From Trinickia diaoshuihuensis (GTDB lineage: Bacteria; Pseudomonadota; Gammaproteobacteria; Burkholderiales; Burkholderiaceae), in the NCBI RefSeq assembly GCF_003390925.1, contig NZ_QUBS01000087.1, positions 298,628 to 362,627 on the forward strand: 64,000 nt of DNA, written 5' to 3'. The notes under the pieces were generated by a model, which saw only the letters and a program-made list of their open reading frames with translations, did not search any database and was not told the origin of the DNA. Of this stretch, positions 1 through 8,247 are shown piece after piece (the first letter of the stretch is position 1; the number at the start of each line of letters is the position of its first letter). Position numbers and translations under genes: made by a program.

Positions 1-82
1 ATTCGACGACTTGCGCGTGGCGGCGCAGATTATCGAGCACGTCTTGCGGCAATGCCTTGTAGACGACGATCTTCGGTGTCAT
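1..82 (-). CDS. kguD: KguD, 2-ketogluconate reductase (5' end only, cut by window edge)
   Basis: Only the first 27 codons are visible, from an ATG at 80-82. The peptide begins MTPKIVVYKALPQDVLDNLR, which resembles the N-terminus of D-isomer-specific 2-hydroxyacid dehydrogenases (2-ketogluconate or glyoxylate/hydroxypyruvate reductases). The start lies five bases after the stop of the kguT transporter gene, so it is the last visible gene of the kguE-kguK-kguT-kguD operon, the order known from Pseudomonas. The expected role is NADPH-dependent reduction of 2-keto-6-phosphogluconate to 6-phosphogluconate. The identification leans on gene order, because the Rossmann fold and catalytic Arg/Glu/His lie outside the window. 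Confidence 0.75.
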   Translation of the reverse strand, partial: MTPKIVVYKALPQDVLDNLRRHAQVVE

Positions 83-87
83 TCGAT

Positions 88-1374
88 TTATTTCCCGTGG
101 GCAGCGGCGCGCGCCGCGAGCATCGTATCGCCCGAGGGCTGCGCTTTAACGGCCAGCGTGAGCAGGACGGCCGCGACCAGCGCCGCGCTCATGAATGCGT
201 ACGACGCCGCCGGCGAGCCCGTCGAGCCGTTCAAATAGCCGACGACATACGAACCGACGAACGAACCGAGCGCGCCCATGCTGTTGATGAGCGCCATCGC
301 CCCGCCCGCCACGTTCTTCGGCAACAGTTCGGGAATGATGGCGAAGAACGGTCCGTACGGCGCGTACATCGCGGCGCCGGCCACGACGAGCAGCGCGTAG
401 GACCACCAAAAATGGGTCGAGCCCAGCATGTACGAGAGCGCGAATGCGGCGGCGCCCACGAGCAAGAACGGCCAGACGAACGCCTTGCGGACGTTGAGCT
501 TATCGGACGCCCATGACACCGCGAGCATCGCGATCGTGGCCATCAAATAGGGCAGCGCCGAAAGCCAGCCTGTGGCGACCATGCCCAGCGCGGAACCGCT
601 CTTCAAAATCGACGGCAGCCATAAGACGAAGCCGTAGACGCCGATGCTCCAGCAAAAGTACTGCGCGCACAGCTTCACGACGGCGGGCGAGCGAAATGCC
701 TCGGCATAGTTGCGCACGGGCTTGATCGCCGCTTGTTCGGCGGCCAGCGTTTGTTCTAGCGCGCGCTTTTCTTGCGGCGCGAGCCAGCCGACCTCGCTCG
801 GCTTATCGCGCACAGCGAACCACCAGCAGAACGCCCAGACGATGGCCGGCGCCCCTTCGACGACGAACATCTCGCGCCATCCGAACGCATGAACGAGGTA
901 GCCCGAAACGACCGACATCCAGAGCACGGTGACGGGGTTGCCGAGGATGAAGAACGTATTGGCACGCGAGCGTTCCGCTTTCGTGAACCAGTTGCTGATG
1001 AAGATGAGCATCGCGGGCATAACGGCGGCTTCGACCACGCCGAGCATGAATCGCACCGCGATCAGCGAGGCGATGTTGCTCACGATGCCGGTCAGCGCGG
1101 CGCATCCGCCCCAAAGCACCAAGCTCACGAATACGAGTCGCCGCACGCTGCGCCGCTCGGCGTAAATCGCTCCGGGAATCTGGAAGAAAAAATAGCCGAG
1201 AAAAAACAGCGCGCCGATCAGCGAAGACAGCGCGGGGCTGATGCCTAAATCCTTGTTGATGCCCGCGGCGGAAGCGAATCCGAAGTTCGCGCGGTCGAGG
1301 TAGGCGAGGCTGTAGGTGATGAAAACGATCGGCATGATCATCCACCACCGGCGAGGTGCAATCGTTGCGGGCAT
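88..1374 (-). CDS. kguT: KguT-like MFS transporter for 2-ketogluconate
   Basis: A 428-residue inner-membrane protein with about twelve hydrophobic segments. The N-terminus carries the anion:cation symporter (ACS) family pattern: YLDRANFGFA near residue 25, the loop motif YAERRSVRRL after TM2, and the interior GWREMFVVEGAPAI typical of D-galactonate/glucarate/phthalate transporters. It sits directly downstream of the sugar kinase kguK and upstream of kguD, so 2-ketogluconate uptake by proton symport is the likely role. A hexuronate or other sugar acid cannot be excluded from sequence alone. The ATG at 1374 is preceded by GGAGGAG, a strong ribosome-binding site. Confidence 0.88.
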   Translation of the reverse strand: MPATIAPRRWWMIMPIVFITYSLAYLDRANFGFASAAGINKDLGISPALSSLIGALFFLGYFFFQIPGAIYAERRSVRRLVFVSLVLWGGCAALTGIVSNIASLIAVRFMLGVVEAAVMPAMLIFISNWFTKAERSRANTFFILGNPVTVLWMSVVSGYLVHAFGWREMFVVEGAPAIVWAFCWWFAVRDKPSEVGWLAPQEKRALEQTLAAEQAAIKPVRNYAEAFRSPAVVKLCAQYFCWSIGVYGFVLWLPSILKSGSALGMVATGWLSALPYLMATIAMLAVSWASDKLNVRKAFVWPFLLVGAAAFALSYMLGSTHFWWSYALLVVAGAAMYAPYGPFFAIIPELLPKNVAGGAMALINSMGALGSFVGSYVVGYLNGSTGSPAASYAFMSAALVAAVLLTLAVKAQPSGDTMLAARAAAHGK

Positions 1375-1426
1375 GGTTGTCTCCTCCTATGCTGCGTTTG
1401 AAATGAGCACCGGCGAGGGGTTCGGA

Positions 1427-2386
1427 TTAGACCGGTATGCTCGCTGTCTCCAACCGGTCTAGTTCGACGCGCGTGGGCAACCCTTCCGAGTCGCCGATCA
1501 CTTGGATGGCCAACGCGCCGATCCGGTTGCCGCGCGCGACGGCGCTCGGCAAGTCGCGCCCCTCGAGCAGCGCACTGACGACTCCGACGGCAAACCCGTC
1601 GCCCGCGCCGACCGTATCGACCACGCGTGCCACCGGTTGTGCGGCCACATAGCCCGACGCATCGGCCGTGCGAAAGTATGCGCCCTGCGCGCCGAGCTTG
1701 ACGACGACGCCGCGTGCGCCGCGATCGAGATAAAACTGAGCGATGTCTTCTGGCGCCTCGTATCCGGTCAGCACCAAGCCTTCGCCCACGCCGGGCAGCA
1801 CCCAGTCCGACACTTCGGCAAGCGCGTTCAACGAGGCGACCATGACTTCGCGCGAGGGCCACAATGTCGGACGCAAATTAGGATCGAATGAAATCGTCTT
1901 GCCCGCGGCGCGCATCGATTGCGCGAGCCGAAAGGCCAGGTCGCGCGACGACGCGGAAATAGCCGGGCCCACGCCAGTCAAGTGCAGATGGCGAGCGGTC
2001 CCGGCGTACTCGGCGTCGAAATCGTCGACCGAGAGGTGGCTTGCGGCCGAGCCTTTGCGGAAATACTCCACGCTCGGATCGCGGCCGTCGATCTCCTTCG
2101 ACTTCAACTGGAAACCGGTCGGGTAGCGCGGGTCGATGCTGACATGACTGGCATCGATGCCTTCGCCCGCGAGCGTATCCAGCACATAACGGCCGAACGA
2201 GTCGGCGCCGACGCGGCTGATGTATCCCACCCGGAAACCGAGCCGCGATAGACCGATCGCGACGTTCAAGTCGGCACCGGCGATACGCTTCGTGAAATGG
2301 CCGACGGAGGCCAGCGGGCCCGCATCGTCCGCCACGAAAAGCGCCATCGCCTCACCGTAGGTCAACACGTCGATCGCGCAAGACAT
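1427..2386 (-). CDS. kguK: KguK, PfkB-family 2-ketogluconate kinase
   Basis: A 319-residue ribokinase/PfkB-family sugar kinase. The C-terminal signature DTVGAGDGFAVG is at residues 257-268, with Asp263 as the predicted catalytic base, and an N-terminal GADLNVAIGLSRLG substrate-site motif lies near residue 37. The family phosphorylates keto sugars such as 2-keto-3-deoxygluconate and 2-ketogluconate; the operon context favours 2-ketogluconate to 2-keto-6-phosphogluconate in the cytoplasm. The frame is open upstream to 2440, but the ATG at 2386 is chosen because AAGGAG lies seven bases before it. It lies between kguE and kguT on the same strand. Confidence 0.88.
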   Translation of the reverse strand: MSCAIDVLTYGEAMALFVADDAGPLASVGHFTKRIAGADLNVAIGLSRLGFRVGYISRVGADSFGRYVLDTLAGEGIDASHVSIDPRYPTGFQLKSKEIDGRDPSVEYFRKGSAASHLSVDDFDAEYAGTARHLHLTGVGPAISASSRDLAFRLAQSMRAAGKTISFDPNLRPTLWPSREVMVASLNALAEVSDWVLPGVGEGLVLTGYEAPEDIAQFYLDRGARGVVVKLGAQGAYFRTADASGYVAAQPVARVVDTVGAGDGFAVGVVSALLEGRDLPSAVARGNRIGALAIQVIGDSEGLPTRVELDRLETASIPV

Positions 2387-2476
2387 ATCTGGCTCCTTGT
2401 TTATCCTAATCATCTCGAGAGCAGGCTCGGGGCTCACCATCTTTCGTCACTTCGTAACAGCGCAGCGCATCCGGGT

Positions 2477-3280
2477 TCATGCCGCCGCGAGCCAGGCGAT
2501 GTGCCGGGTTGCGTCGTCTCGTGGCGCGCGCTCGTCGAGCGGAAATTCGATCGCTCGGGGCGCGCTGCGTGGGAGGGTATCGAAAATGGCTCGGATGGCC
2601 GGATCGTCGGACTGGAGCGCCACCGGAAAACGCCTCGCGCCCTCTCCTTCGGACGACTTGCAATGAACATACTCGACGTACGGCGCCAGGGCGCGGGCTG
2701 CATCGAGCGGCGCTTGGCCGGCCCAATCCCAATTGCCGATATCGAACGTCATGCCGAGCACGCCTGCGGCGCCCTCGCGCTCCAACGCCGCGAATAGCGC
2801 GACGAACCGTGCGATCTCTCCGTCGCGCGCGTTCTGGCCGTTCTCGACGACGAGTCGCGCGCGGCGCCCTGCAGCTAGGCGGGCAATTCTCGCGCCGTCC
2901 GCCTCACCCGAAAATCCACCCAACTGCAACTTCACCCAGCGCGCACCGAGGGCGTCCGCCTCCGCGTACGCGGAGGCCAGCGCCGGGGCGTCCAATGCAC
3001 CGTCGTCGCGATAGAGCGTGGCCGGCGTCGAATACACGGACCACAAACCGCGCTCGGCAATCGCGGCCCCGAGCGCACTGAGCGCCTCGAACGACGCCTC
3101 GGCTTCATGGGCGAACAGCTCGCGCCGTACTTCGTATCCGCTCGCGCCGGCAAGCTCGACGGTATCGACCCATGCCTCGTGCCCCGTGCGTCGCACTGCC
3201 TGCGGACCGAAGGCGCTCGCGACGACGGCGATCTGAACGGCATCGGGCCCGCAATGCGTCGCTGGTGCTTTCGAGATCAT
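2477..3280 (-). CDS. kguE: KguE-like TIM-barrel sugar isomerase/epimerase
   Basis: A 267-residue protein of the xylose-isomerase-like TIM-barrel superfamily (AP endonuclease family 2 fold). The metal-site pattern is visible: the VELAG segment near residue 40, VVENGQN near 155, MTFDIGNWDW near 180 and EYVHCKS near 210. It is the first gene of the kgu operon. Its exact reaction in 2-ketogluconate catabolism is not settled even in Pseudomonas. The ATG at 3280 is the only sensible start, yet no Shine-Dalgarno sequence is visible: the bases just before it are the 14-bp palindromic operator annotated separately, so repressor binding would sit on the translation-initiation region. Confidence 0.78.
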   Translation of the reverse strand: MISKAPATHCGPDAVQIAVVASAFGPQAVRRTGHEAWVDTVELAGASGYEVRRELFAHEAEASFEALSALGAAIAERGLWSVYSTPATLYRDDGALDAPALASAYAEADALGARWVKLQLGGFSGEADGARIARLAAGRRARLVVENGQNARDGEIARFVALFAALEREGAAGVLGMTFDIGNWDWAGQAPLDAARALAPYVEYVHCKSSEGEGARRFPVALQSDDPAIRAIFDTLPRSAPRAIEFPLDERAPRDDATRHIAWLAAA

Positions 3281-3281
3281 A

Positions 3282-3295
3282 TGGAACCGGTTCCA
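3282..3295. promoter_or_regulatory. PtxS-like palindromic operator TGGAACCGGTTCCA
   Basis: A perfect 14-bp palindrome (TGGAACCGGTTCCA) lies one base upstream of the kguE start codon. It differs by one symmetric base pair from the TGAAACCGGTTTCA site bound by PtxS, the LacI-family 2-ketogluconate-responsive repressor of the kgu operon in Pseudomonas. The operator and the gene order agree, but no ptxS gene is in the window; the upstream regulator is a LysR protein. Confidence 0.72.
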
Positions 3296-3397
3296 GTTTT
3301 TCGGGAAAAAAATCGAGCAGCGGCTCGACCGTTTTAATATTGCCCTTCCGATCCGTTGGCGCGCCATCGTGGTAATCCCTACGCGCACCGGGCCGCG

Positions 3398-4306
3398 TCA
3401 TTCCGACGAGACGATTTGGGATCCCAAGCACAGCGCCAAGAAGCCGGCCGCCACGCGCGAGGGCGCCGCTTCATGCGGAATCAGGATAGAAAAGTTGCGC
3501 GTGAGCGGATGAGGTTCGATGGACAACTGCACGAGCGCGCCGTCCTCGTGACGCATGGACATCGCGGAAACGAATCCCACGCCCATCCCGGCGCGCACGG
3601 CTTCCTTCACTCCCTCGACACCCGCGACGTTCAGCGCGACTTGCATGGCGACGCCAGCCGCTTCGAACGAGTGCTCGACGACTTGCCGCACGCCCGAGCC
3701 CTCTTCGCGCATGACGAGCGGGTAGTTTGCGACATCCGCCAACGCGGGACTTACGCCGTATTCGACAGCACGTTGCGCCAGCGCATGAGCGTGCGGCACG
3801 ATCGCCACGACCGTGTCCTCGCGCCACATCCTGACGCCCGTGCCTTCCGGTAGATGAGAGCCGACCGGGCCCTCGATCATGGCGATGTCGAGCGCGCCGA
3901 GCGCGGCAACGATATCGCCCGTATTGCCGCCGACGGTTTGGATTTCGACATCGGGATACCGGCGCTGAAAGTCGGCAATCAGATAGGGCAGCAAATAGCT
4001 CGCGATCGTCGTACTCGCCCCAATGCGCAAGGTGCCGCGCGCCACGCCGCGCAATGCGTCGCGATAGGCCTGCGCCTGACGGAACGAATCGCGCACCTTG
4101 AGGGCGTACTCGGCCAGTTGCGCGCCGCTCGGCGTCAGCCGAACACCCCGCCCCTCGCGCCGGTAGAGCGGCTCGCCGAACTCTTCCTGCAATTGGCGCA
4201 ATTGCCCCGAGACGGCCGGTTGCGACAAATGCAGAGCCTCGGCCGCTCGACTGATGTTCAAGCGCTCGGCGACGGCCGCGAAAGTTATCAGTTGTTCGGG
4301 GGTCAT
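3398..4306 (-). CDS. LysR-family regulator, YeiE-like
   Basis: A 302-residue LysR-type regulator. The N-terminal winged helix covers residues 1-60, with the recognition-helix region ISRAAEALHLSQPAVSGQLR at 18-37, and a periplasmic-binding-protein-like effector domain follows from about residue 90. It is divergently transcribed from the yeiH-type gene across 114 bp, the same arrangement as yeiE/yeiH in enterics and cbbR/cysB-like regulators. It ends 117 bp before kguE on the same strand but has its own control region. An inverted repeat just upstream of its start is a candidate autoregulatory site. The effector is unknown. Confidence 0.88.
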   Translation of the reverse strand: MTPEQLITFAAVAERLNISRAAEALHLSQPAVSGQLRQLQEEFGEPLYRREGRGVRLTPSGAQLAEYALKVRDSFRQAQAYRDALRGVARGTLRIGASTTIASYLLPYLIADFQRRYPDVEIQTVGGNTGDIVAALGALDIAMIEGPVGSHLPEGTGVRMWREDTVVAIVPHAHALAQRAVEYGVSPALADVANYPLVMREEGSGVRQVVEHSFEAAGVAMQVALNVAGVEGVKEAVRAGMGVGFVSAMSMRHEDGALVQLSIEPHPLTRNFSILIPHEAAPSRVAAGFLALCLGSQIVSSE

Positions 4307-4314
4307 GAAAGAGA

Positions 4315-4335
4315 AATATCGGCTAGTCCGATATT
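4315..4335. promoter_or_regulatory. Inverted repeat in lysR-yeiH divergent promoter
   Basis: AATATCGG and CCGATATT form perfect 8-bp arms separated by five bases, centred about 19 bp upstream of the regulator start. It contains the T-N11-A geometry of LysR recognition sites. A second dyad, ATAAGCTTAT, lies at 4360-4369. These are the likely sites for control of both divergent genes by the LysR protein. Confidence 0.6.
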
Positions 4336-4420
4336 TTACCTCACAAATGACGATTTTTCATAAGCTTATAAGCAGAATAGGATTGGATCGTCAAAACCCA
4401 GCCCATGAAGAGGCGCTCCC

Positions 4421-5497
4421 ATGTCCCACTCGCCCGCTCTGCCCCATTCCTCGCCCGTTCCGTCGTACGGTCAGCTCAACGGCATTTTGTTCGTCGCGTT
4501 ATTCGCGGCGGCCGTGATTCGCTTGGCGGCGCTGCCCGTCATCGCGGGCTTGGGCGTGAGTCCGCTCATCGTCGGTATCGTCGGCGGCGCGATCTACGGC
4601 AATACGCTGCGCGCGGGGATGCCCGCGCACTGGGCGGCCGGCGTCAACTTCTCGGCGCGCAAGCTGCTGCGTATCGCCGTGGCGTTCTTTGGGCTGCGCG
4701 TCAGTCTGCAAGAGATCGCGCAAGTCGGCCTGCCCGGGTTGACCGAGTCCGTGCTGATCGTCGTCAGCACGCTGCTATTCGGCACCTGGCTCGGCATGAA
4801 GCTGATGAAGCTCGATCGCGATACGGCGATTCTGAACGCGGCCGGCAGCGCGATCTGCGGCGCGGCTGCAGTGCTCGCCTTCGAATCGACGCTGCAGTCC
4901 AAACCCGAAAAGAGCGCCGTGGCCGTCGGCAGCGTCGTGCTGTTCGGTACCTTGTCGATGTTCCTGTATCCGTTGATGTATCGCGCCGGCTGGCTCCATC
5001 TCGACACGCTCGGCGTCGGTCTGTTCTTCGGCGGTACGATTCACGAAGTCGCGCAAGTCGTCGGCGCGGCCAGTAACGTCAGCCCCGAAGCCACACATAT
5101 CGCCACGATCGTGAAAATGACGCGCGTGATGCTGCTCGTGCCGGTATTGCTCTTGCTCGGTGTTTGGCTCGCGCGCTCGCCCCGGTCCGATGCCTGCGCC
5201 GCGCCGGGCCGTGCGAACGCTCCTCGCAAGGTCGCGGTACCGTGGTTCGCGCTCGGGTTTCTCGCCTGCGTGATCGTCAATTCGTTGCATGTGCTTCCGG
5301 CACCGGCTACGCAAACGGTCAATGCGCTCGATACGTTCGCGCTCACCATGGCGATGACGGCGCTCGGCATCGAGACGCACGTGTCGCAGGTACGCAAGGC
5401 CGGACCGCGTGCGCTGGCAACGGGGTTCATTCTCTATGTTTGGCTGATCGCCGGCGGCTTGGCTATTACTTGGGGCGTTCAGCGCGTATTCGCCTGA
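4421..5497 (+). CDS. YeiH/UPF0324-family putative sulfate exporter (PSE family)
   Basis: A 358-residue inner-membrane protein with nine to eleven hydrophobic segments. It carries the family blocks PLIVGIVGGAIYGNTLR near residue 47, KLLRIAVAFFGLRVS near 80, AAGSAICGAAAVLAFE near 140 and FFGGTIHEVAQVVGAA near 202. UPF0324/YeiH proteins are annotated as putative sulfate exporters, with weak direct evidence. It is preceded by a divergent LysR regulator. The next gene, a glutathione S-transferase, starts 13 bases after its stop, so the two are probably cotranscribed. Confidence 0.87.
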   Translation: MSHSPALPHSSPVPSYGQLNGILFVALFAAAVIRLAALPVIAGLGVSPLIVGIVGGAIYGNTLRAGMPAHWAAGVNFSARKLLRIAVAFFGLRVSLQEIAQVGLPGLTESVLIVVSTLLFGTWLGMKLMKLDRDTAILNAAGSAICGAAAVLAFESTLQSKPEKSAVAVGSVVLFGTLSMFLYPLMYRAGWLHLDTLGVGLFFGGTIHEVAQVVGAASNVSPEATHIATIVKMTRVMLLVPVLLLLGVWLARSPRSDACAAPGRANAPRKVAVPWFALGFLACVIVNSLHVLPAPATQTVNALDTFALTMAMTALGIETHVSQVRKAGPRALATGFILYVWLIAGGLAITWGVQRVFA

Positions 5498-5510
5498 CTG
5501 GGAGAGGCAA

Positions 5511-6245
5511 ATGCCATACGAACTCTATTATTGGAACGGATTGCAAGGCCGCGGCGAATTCGTGCGGCTCGCATTGGAAGAAGCCCGCGCGCCTTACGTC
5601 GATATCGTGCGCGGCAGCGAGGAGCAAGGCCAAGGCGACGCGGCGATGATGGCGCTGCTCGGCAGCAAGACGGAACCGTTCATTCCGTTCGCGCCGCCAT
5701 TCCTGAGGGACGGCGATCTGATCGTGTCGCAGACGGCCAATATCCTGCTCTACCTGGGCCCCAAGCTCGGCCTCGCGCCCGAGACGGACCTGCGCTACGT
5801 CGTGCATGGCCTGCAATTGACGATCGCCGACATGGTGACCGAAGTTCACGACACCCATCATCCGATCGCCAGCGGGCAGTATTACGAGGACCAAAAGGCA
5901 GCCGCCAAAGCGCGCGCAGCCGACTTCCTCGCGCATCGGCTGCCCAAGTTCATGCACTACTTCGAGCGCGTCCTCGCTCAAAATCCGGACGGGCCGCACC
6001 ATCTGGTCGGCGACCGATTGACCTACGTCGACCTATCGATGTTTCAGTTGATCGAGGGCCTGCATTACGCCTTTCCACGCGCCACCGCCCGCTTCGCGAC
6101 GCATTATCCGCGTCTCGCCGCGTTGCACGCGGCTGTCGCCGCGCGCCCGAATATCGCAGCGTATCTGGCCTCGGAGCGACGCTTGCCGTTCAATGAAACG
6201 GGCATCTTCCGGCATTACCCGGAATTGGATGGCGCGGCGCATTGA
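5511..6245 (+). CDS. Glutathione S-transferase family protein
   Basis: A 244-residue cytoplasmic protein. The N-terminal thioredoxin-like domain begins YELYYWNGLQGRGEFVRLAL and carries the glutathione-site Q-T motif (LIVSQTANILLYLG) near residue 70. An all-helical C-terminal domain follows, with LVGDRLTYVDLSMFQLIEG near 165. The N-terminal Tyr/Arg arrangement resembles sigma/alpha-type enzymes (Y7-F-x(n)-R). The substrate is unknown. The start has GGGAGAGG upstream and lies 13 bases after yeiH, which suggests a shared transcript; the link between the two functions is not clear. Confidence 0.88.
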   Translation: MPYELYYWNGLQGRGEFVRLALEEARAPYVDIVRGSEEQGQGDAAMMALLGSKTEPFIPFAPPFLRDGDLIVSQTANILLYLGPKLGLAPETDLRYVVHGLQLTIADMVTEVHDTHHPIASGQYYEDQKAAAKARAADFLAHRLPKFMHYFERVLAQNPDGPHHLVGDRLTYVDLSMFQLIEGLHYAFPRATARFATHYPRLAALHAAVAARPNIAAYLASERRLPFNETGIFRHYPELDGAAH

Positions 6246-6361
6246 ACGATGCGTGAAACGCCTGCCGCGCCGACGAATGGGGATCGGACGGGGGCGAGCC
6301 CCGCCGATGCTATGCTTGCGCTCGCGCTGATTTCCTCGAACCCCGAGCCGACGCTTTCTCC

Positions 6362-8095
6362 GTGCTTTCATTCCTGCTTCGACTGCGCGCCCGCGCGCAA
6401 TCCCTGTTTCGTTTGTCCGAGGCCCATACGATGCTCGTTTGGGCCGTCGTCGTCGGCGTACTCGGCGCGTTCGCGACGGTCGCGTTTCGGCATGCCATCG
6501 ACGTATTTCAATGGGCGCTATCCGGACGCAGCGGCAGCTTCGTCGCCATGGCGCACGCGCTGCCTTCGTCGATCCGGTGGTGGCTGCCGGCCGCCGGCGG
6601 GCTCGTAGCGGGGTTCTTCCTGATCGTCGCGCGCCGCAGCGCGGTACCGCAAGCCCATTCGGATTACATGGAGGCCATTACGATCGGCGATGGCGTCGTG
6701 CCCGTTTGGCACAGCATCTGGCGCAGCGTCTCGTCGCTTTTCACGATCGGTTTCGGCGGCTCGATCGGCCGTGAAGGTCCGATGGTGCAATTGGCCGCGC
6801 TAGCCGGCTCTATCGTTGGACGCTGGGTCCACTTCGACCCGCCTCGTTTGCGCCTGCTCGTCGCCTGCGGCGCGGCCGCGGGCATCACGTCGGCCTACAG
6901 CGCGCCGATTGCCGGCGCGTTTTTCGTCACCGAGATCGTGTTCGGATCGATCGCGATGGAAAACTTCGGACCGATGCTCGTTTCGTCTGTGGTCGCCAAC
7001 ATCGTCATGCGCGAGTTCTCCGGCTATAAGCCGCCGTACGAGATGCCCGTGTTCCCGGCCATCGCGGGTCCCGAAGTACTGCTTTTCGTTGCGCTCGGCC
7101 TGCTATGCGGCGCCGTGGCCCCGCAATTTTTGCATCTCATCGAGTTGTCCCGCGCGTACTTCCGGCGTTTGCCCGTGCCGCTGCCTTTGCGCCTTGCGCT
7201 CGGGGGCGTCGTCGTCGGCATCGTTTCCGTCTGGGTGCCCGAGGTCTGGGGCAACGGCTATAGCGTCGTCAACTCGATTCTGCATTCGCCCTGGACGTGG
7301 AGCGCGCTGCTCGTGGTATTGGGCTGCAAGATCGTCGCGACCGCGGCGACCGTCGGCTCCGGCGCCGTCGGCGGGGTGTTTACCCCCACGCTGTTCGTCG
7401 GCGCGACGCTCGGCTCGCTCTTCGGCCTCGCCGTTCACGGCTGGTGGCCGCACGGCACCTCCGGTGCGTTCGCCTATGCGATGGTCGGCATGGGTGCGTT
7501 TCTCGCGGGCGCTACGCAAGCCCCGCTGATGGCGATCCTCATGATCTTCGAGATGACGCTCAGCTACCAGGTGGTCCTGCCGCTGATGCTTTCGTGCGTC
7601 GTCGCCTATTTCGTCGCGCGCGCGATCAATAAAACGTCGATGTACGAGGTGACGCTGCGCCGCCACGCGGAGGAGCAGGAACGCACAAGGTTGCGCGGCA
7701 GCCAAGTGCGCGAACTCGTCAAGAGCGCGGATACCGTCGTTCGCCTCGATGCGTCGGTGCAGGAGATGGCGCGCGTCTTCCTCGAATATCCCGTCAAGTA
7801 TTTGTACGTGATCGACGAGGCCGGACTCTTTCGCGGCGTGGTCGCACTCAAGGACATCACGTCCGACCTGCTTGAAAAACGCGACACCGCGTCGCGCACC
7901 GCGGCCGATTACCTCCAGCCCGAGTTCGCGGTGCTGACGCCCGATATGCCGATCGGCATCGCGTTGCAGCATTTCCTCGCCTTTCAGGGCGAGCGTTTGC
8001 CTGTCGTCGCCTGCGCGGCCACACCCACGCTGGTCGGCGCCGTCTACAAGACGACGCTGCTCGATGCCTACCGTCGGATGAATCCCGCTATCTGA
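6362..8095 (+). CDS. ClcB-like voltage-gated chloride channel/antiporter with CBS pair
   Basis: A 577-residue ClC-family membrane protein. The selectivity-filter motif GGSIGREGPM is at residues 122-131, with Glu128 in the gating-glutamate position, and GGVFTPTLFVG lies near 327. The block SDYMEAITIGDG near residue 100 replaces the canonical GSGIP loop, as in E. coli ClcB; WGNGYSVVNS near 286 is also ClcB-like. Unlike E. coli ClcB, two CBS domains fill residues 450-575, a likely cytoplasmic regulatory module. The start at 6362 is a GTG; an ATG at 6431 with GAGG upstream would remove 23 residues and still keep the first membrane helix. Confidence 0.9.
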   Translation: MLSFLLRLRARAQSLFRLSEAHTMLVWAVVVGVLGAFATVAFRHAIDVFQWALSGRSGSFVAMAHALPSSIRWWLPAAGGLVAGFFLIVARRSAVPQAHSDYMEAITIGDGVVPVWHSIWRSVSSLFTIGFGGSIGREGPMVQLAALAGSIVGRWVHFDPPRLRLLVACGAAAGITSAYSAPIAGAFFVTEIVFGSIAMENFGPMLVSSVVANIVMREFSGYKPPYEMPVFPAIAGPEVLLFVALGLLCGAVAPQFLHLIELSRAYFRRLPVPLPLRLALGGVVVGIVSVWVPEVWGNGYSVVNSILHSPWTWSALLVVLGCKIVATAATVGSGAVGGVFTPTLFVGATLGSLFGLAVHGWWPHGTSGAFAYAMVGMGAFLAGATQAPLMAILMIFEMTLSYQVVLPLMLSCVVAYFVARAINKTSMYEVTLRRHAEEQERTRLRGSQVRELVKSADTVVRLDASVQEMARVFLEYPVKYLYVIDEAGLFRGVVALKDITSDLLEKRDTASRTAADYLQPEFAVLTPDMPIGIALQHFLAFQGERLPVVACAATPTLVGAVYKTTLLDAYRRMNPAI

Positions 8096-8247
8096 CGCGC
8101 GCGTGGGGGCTGGGCGACCGGTTTTCGCCGCCATGGCAAAGCGCCGCATATTTTCTACAATGAAAAGCAGGCCGCCGAGCCCGCCGCGCGCCGCCTCCCG
8201 GCGCGTCCAGCGCAGCCCTTTCGATCGCTAGCCGATCAGGAGCGAAG

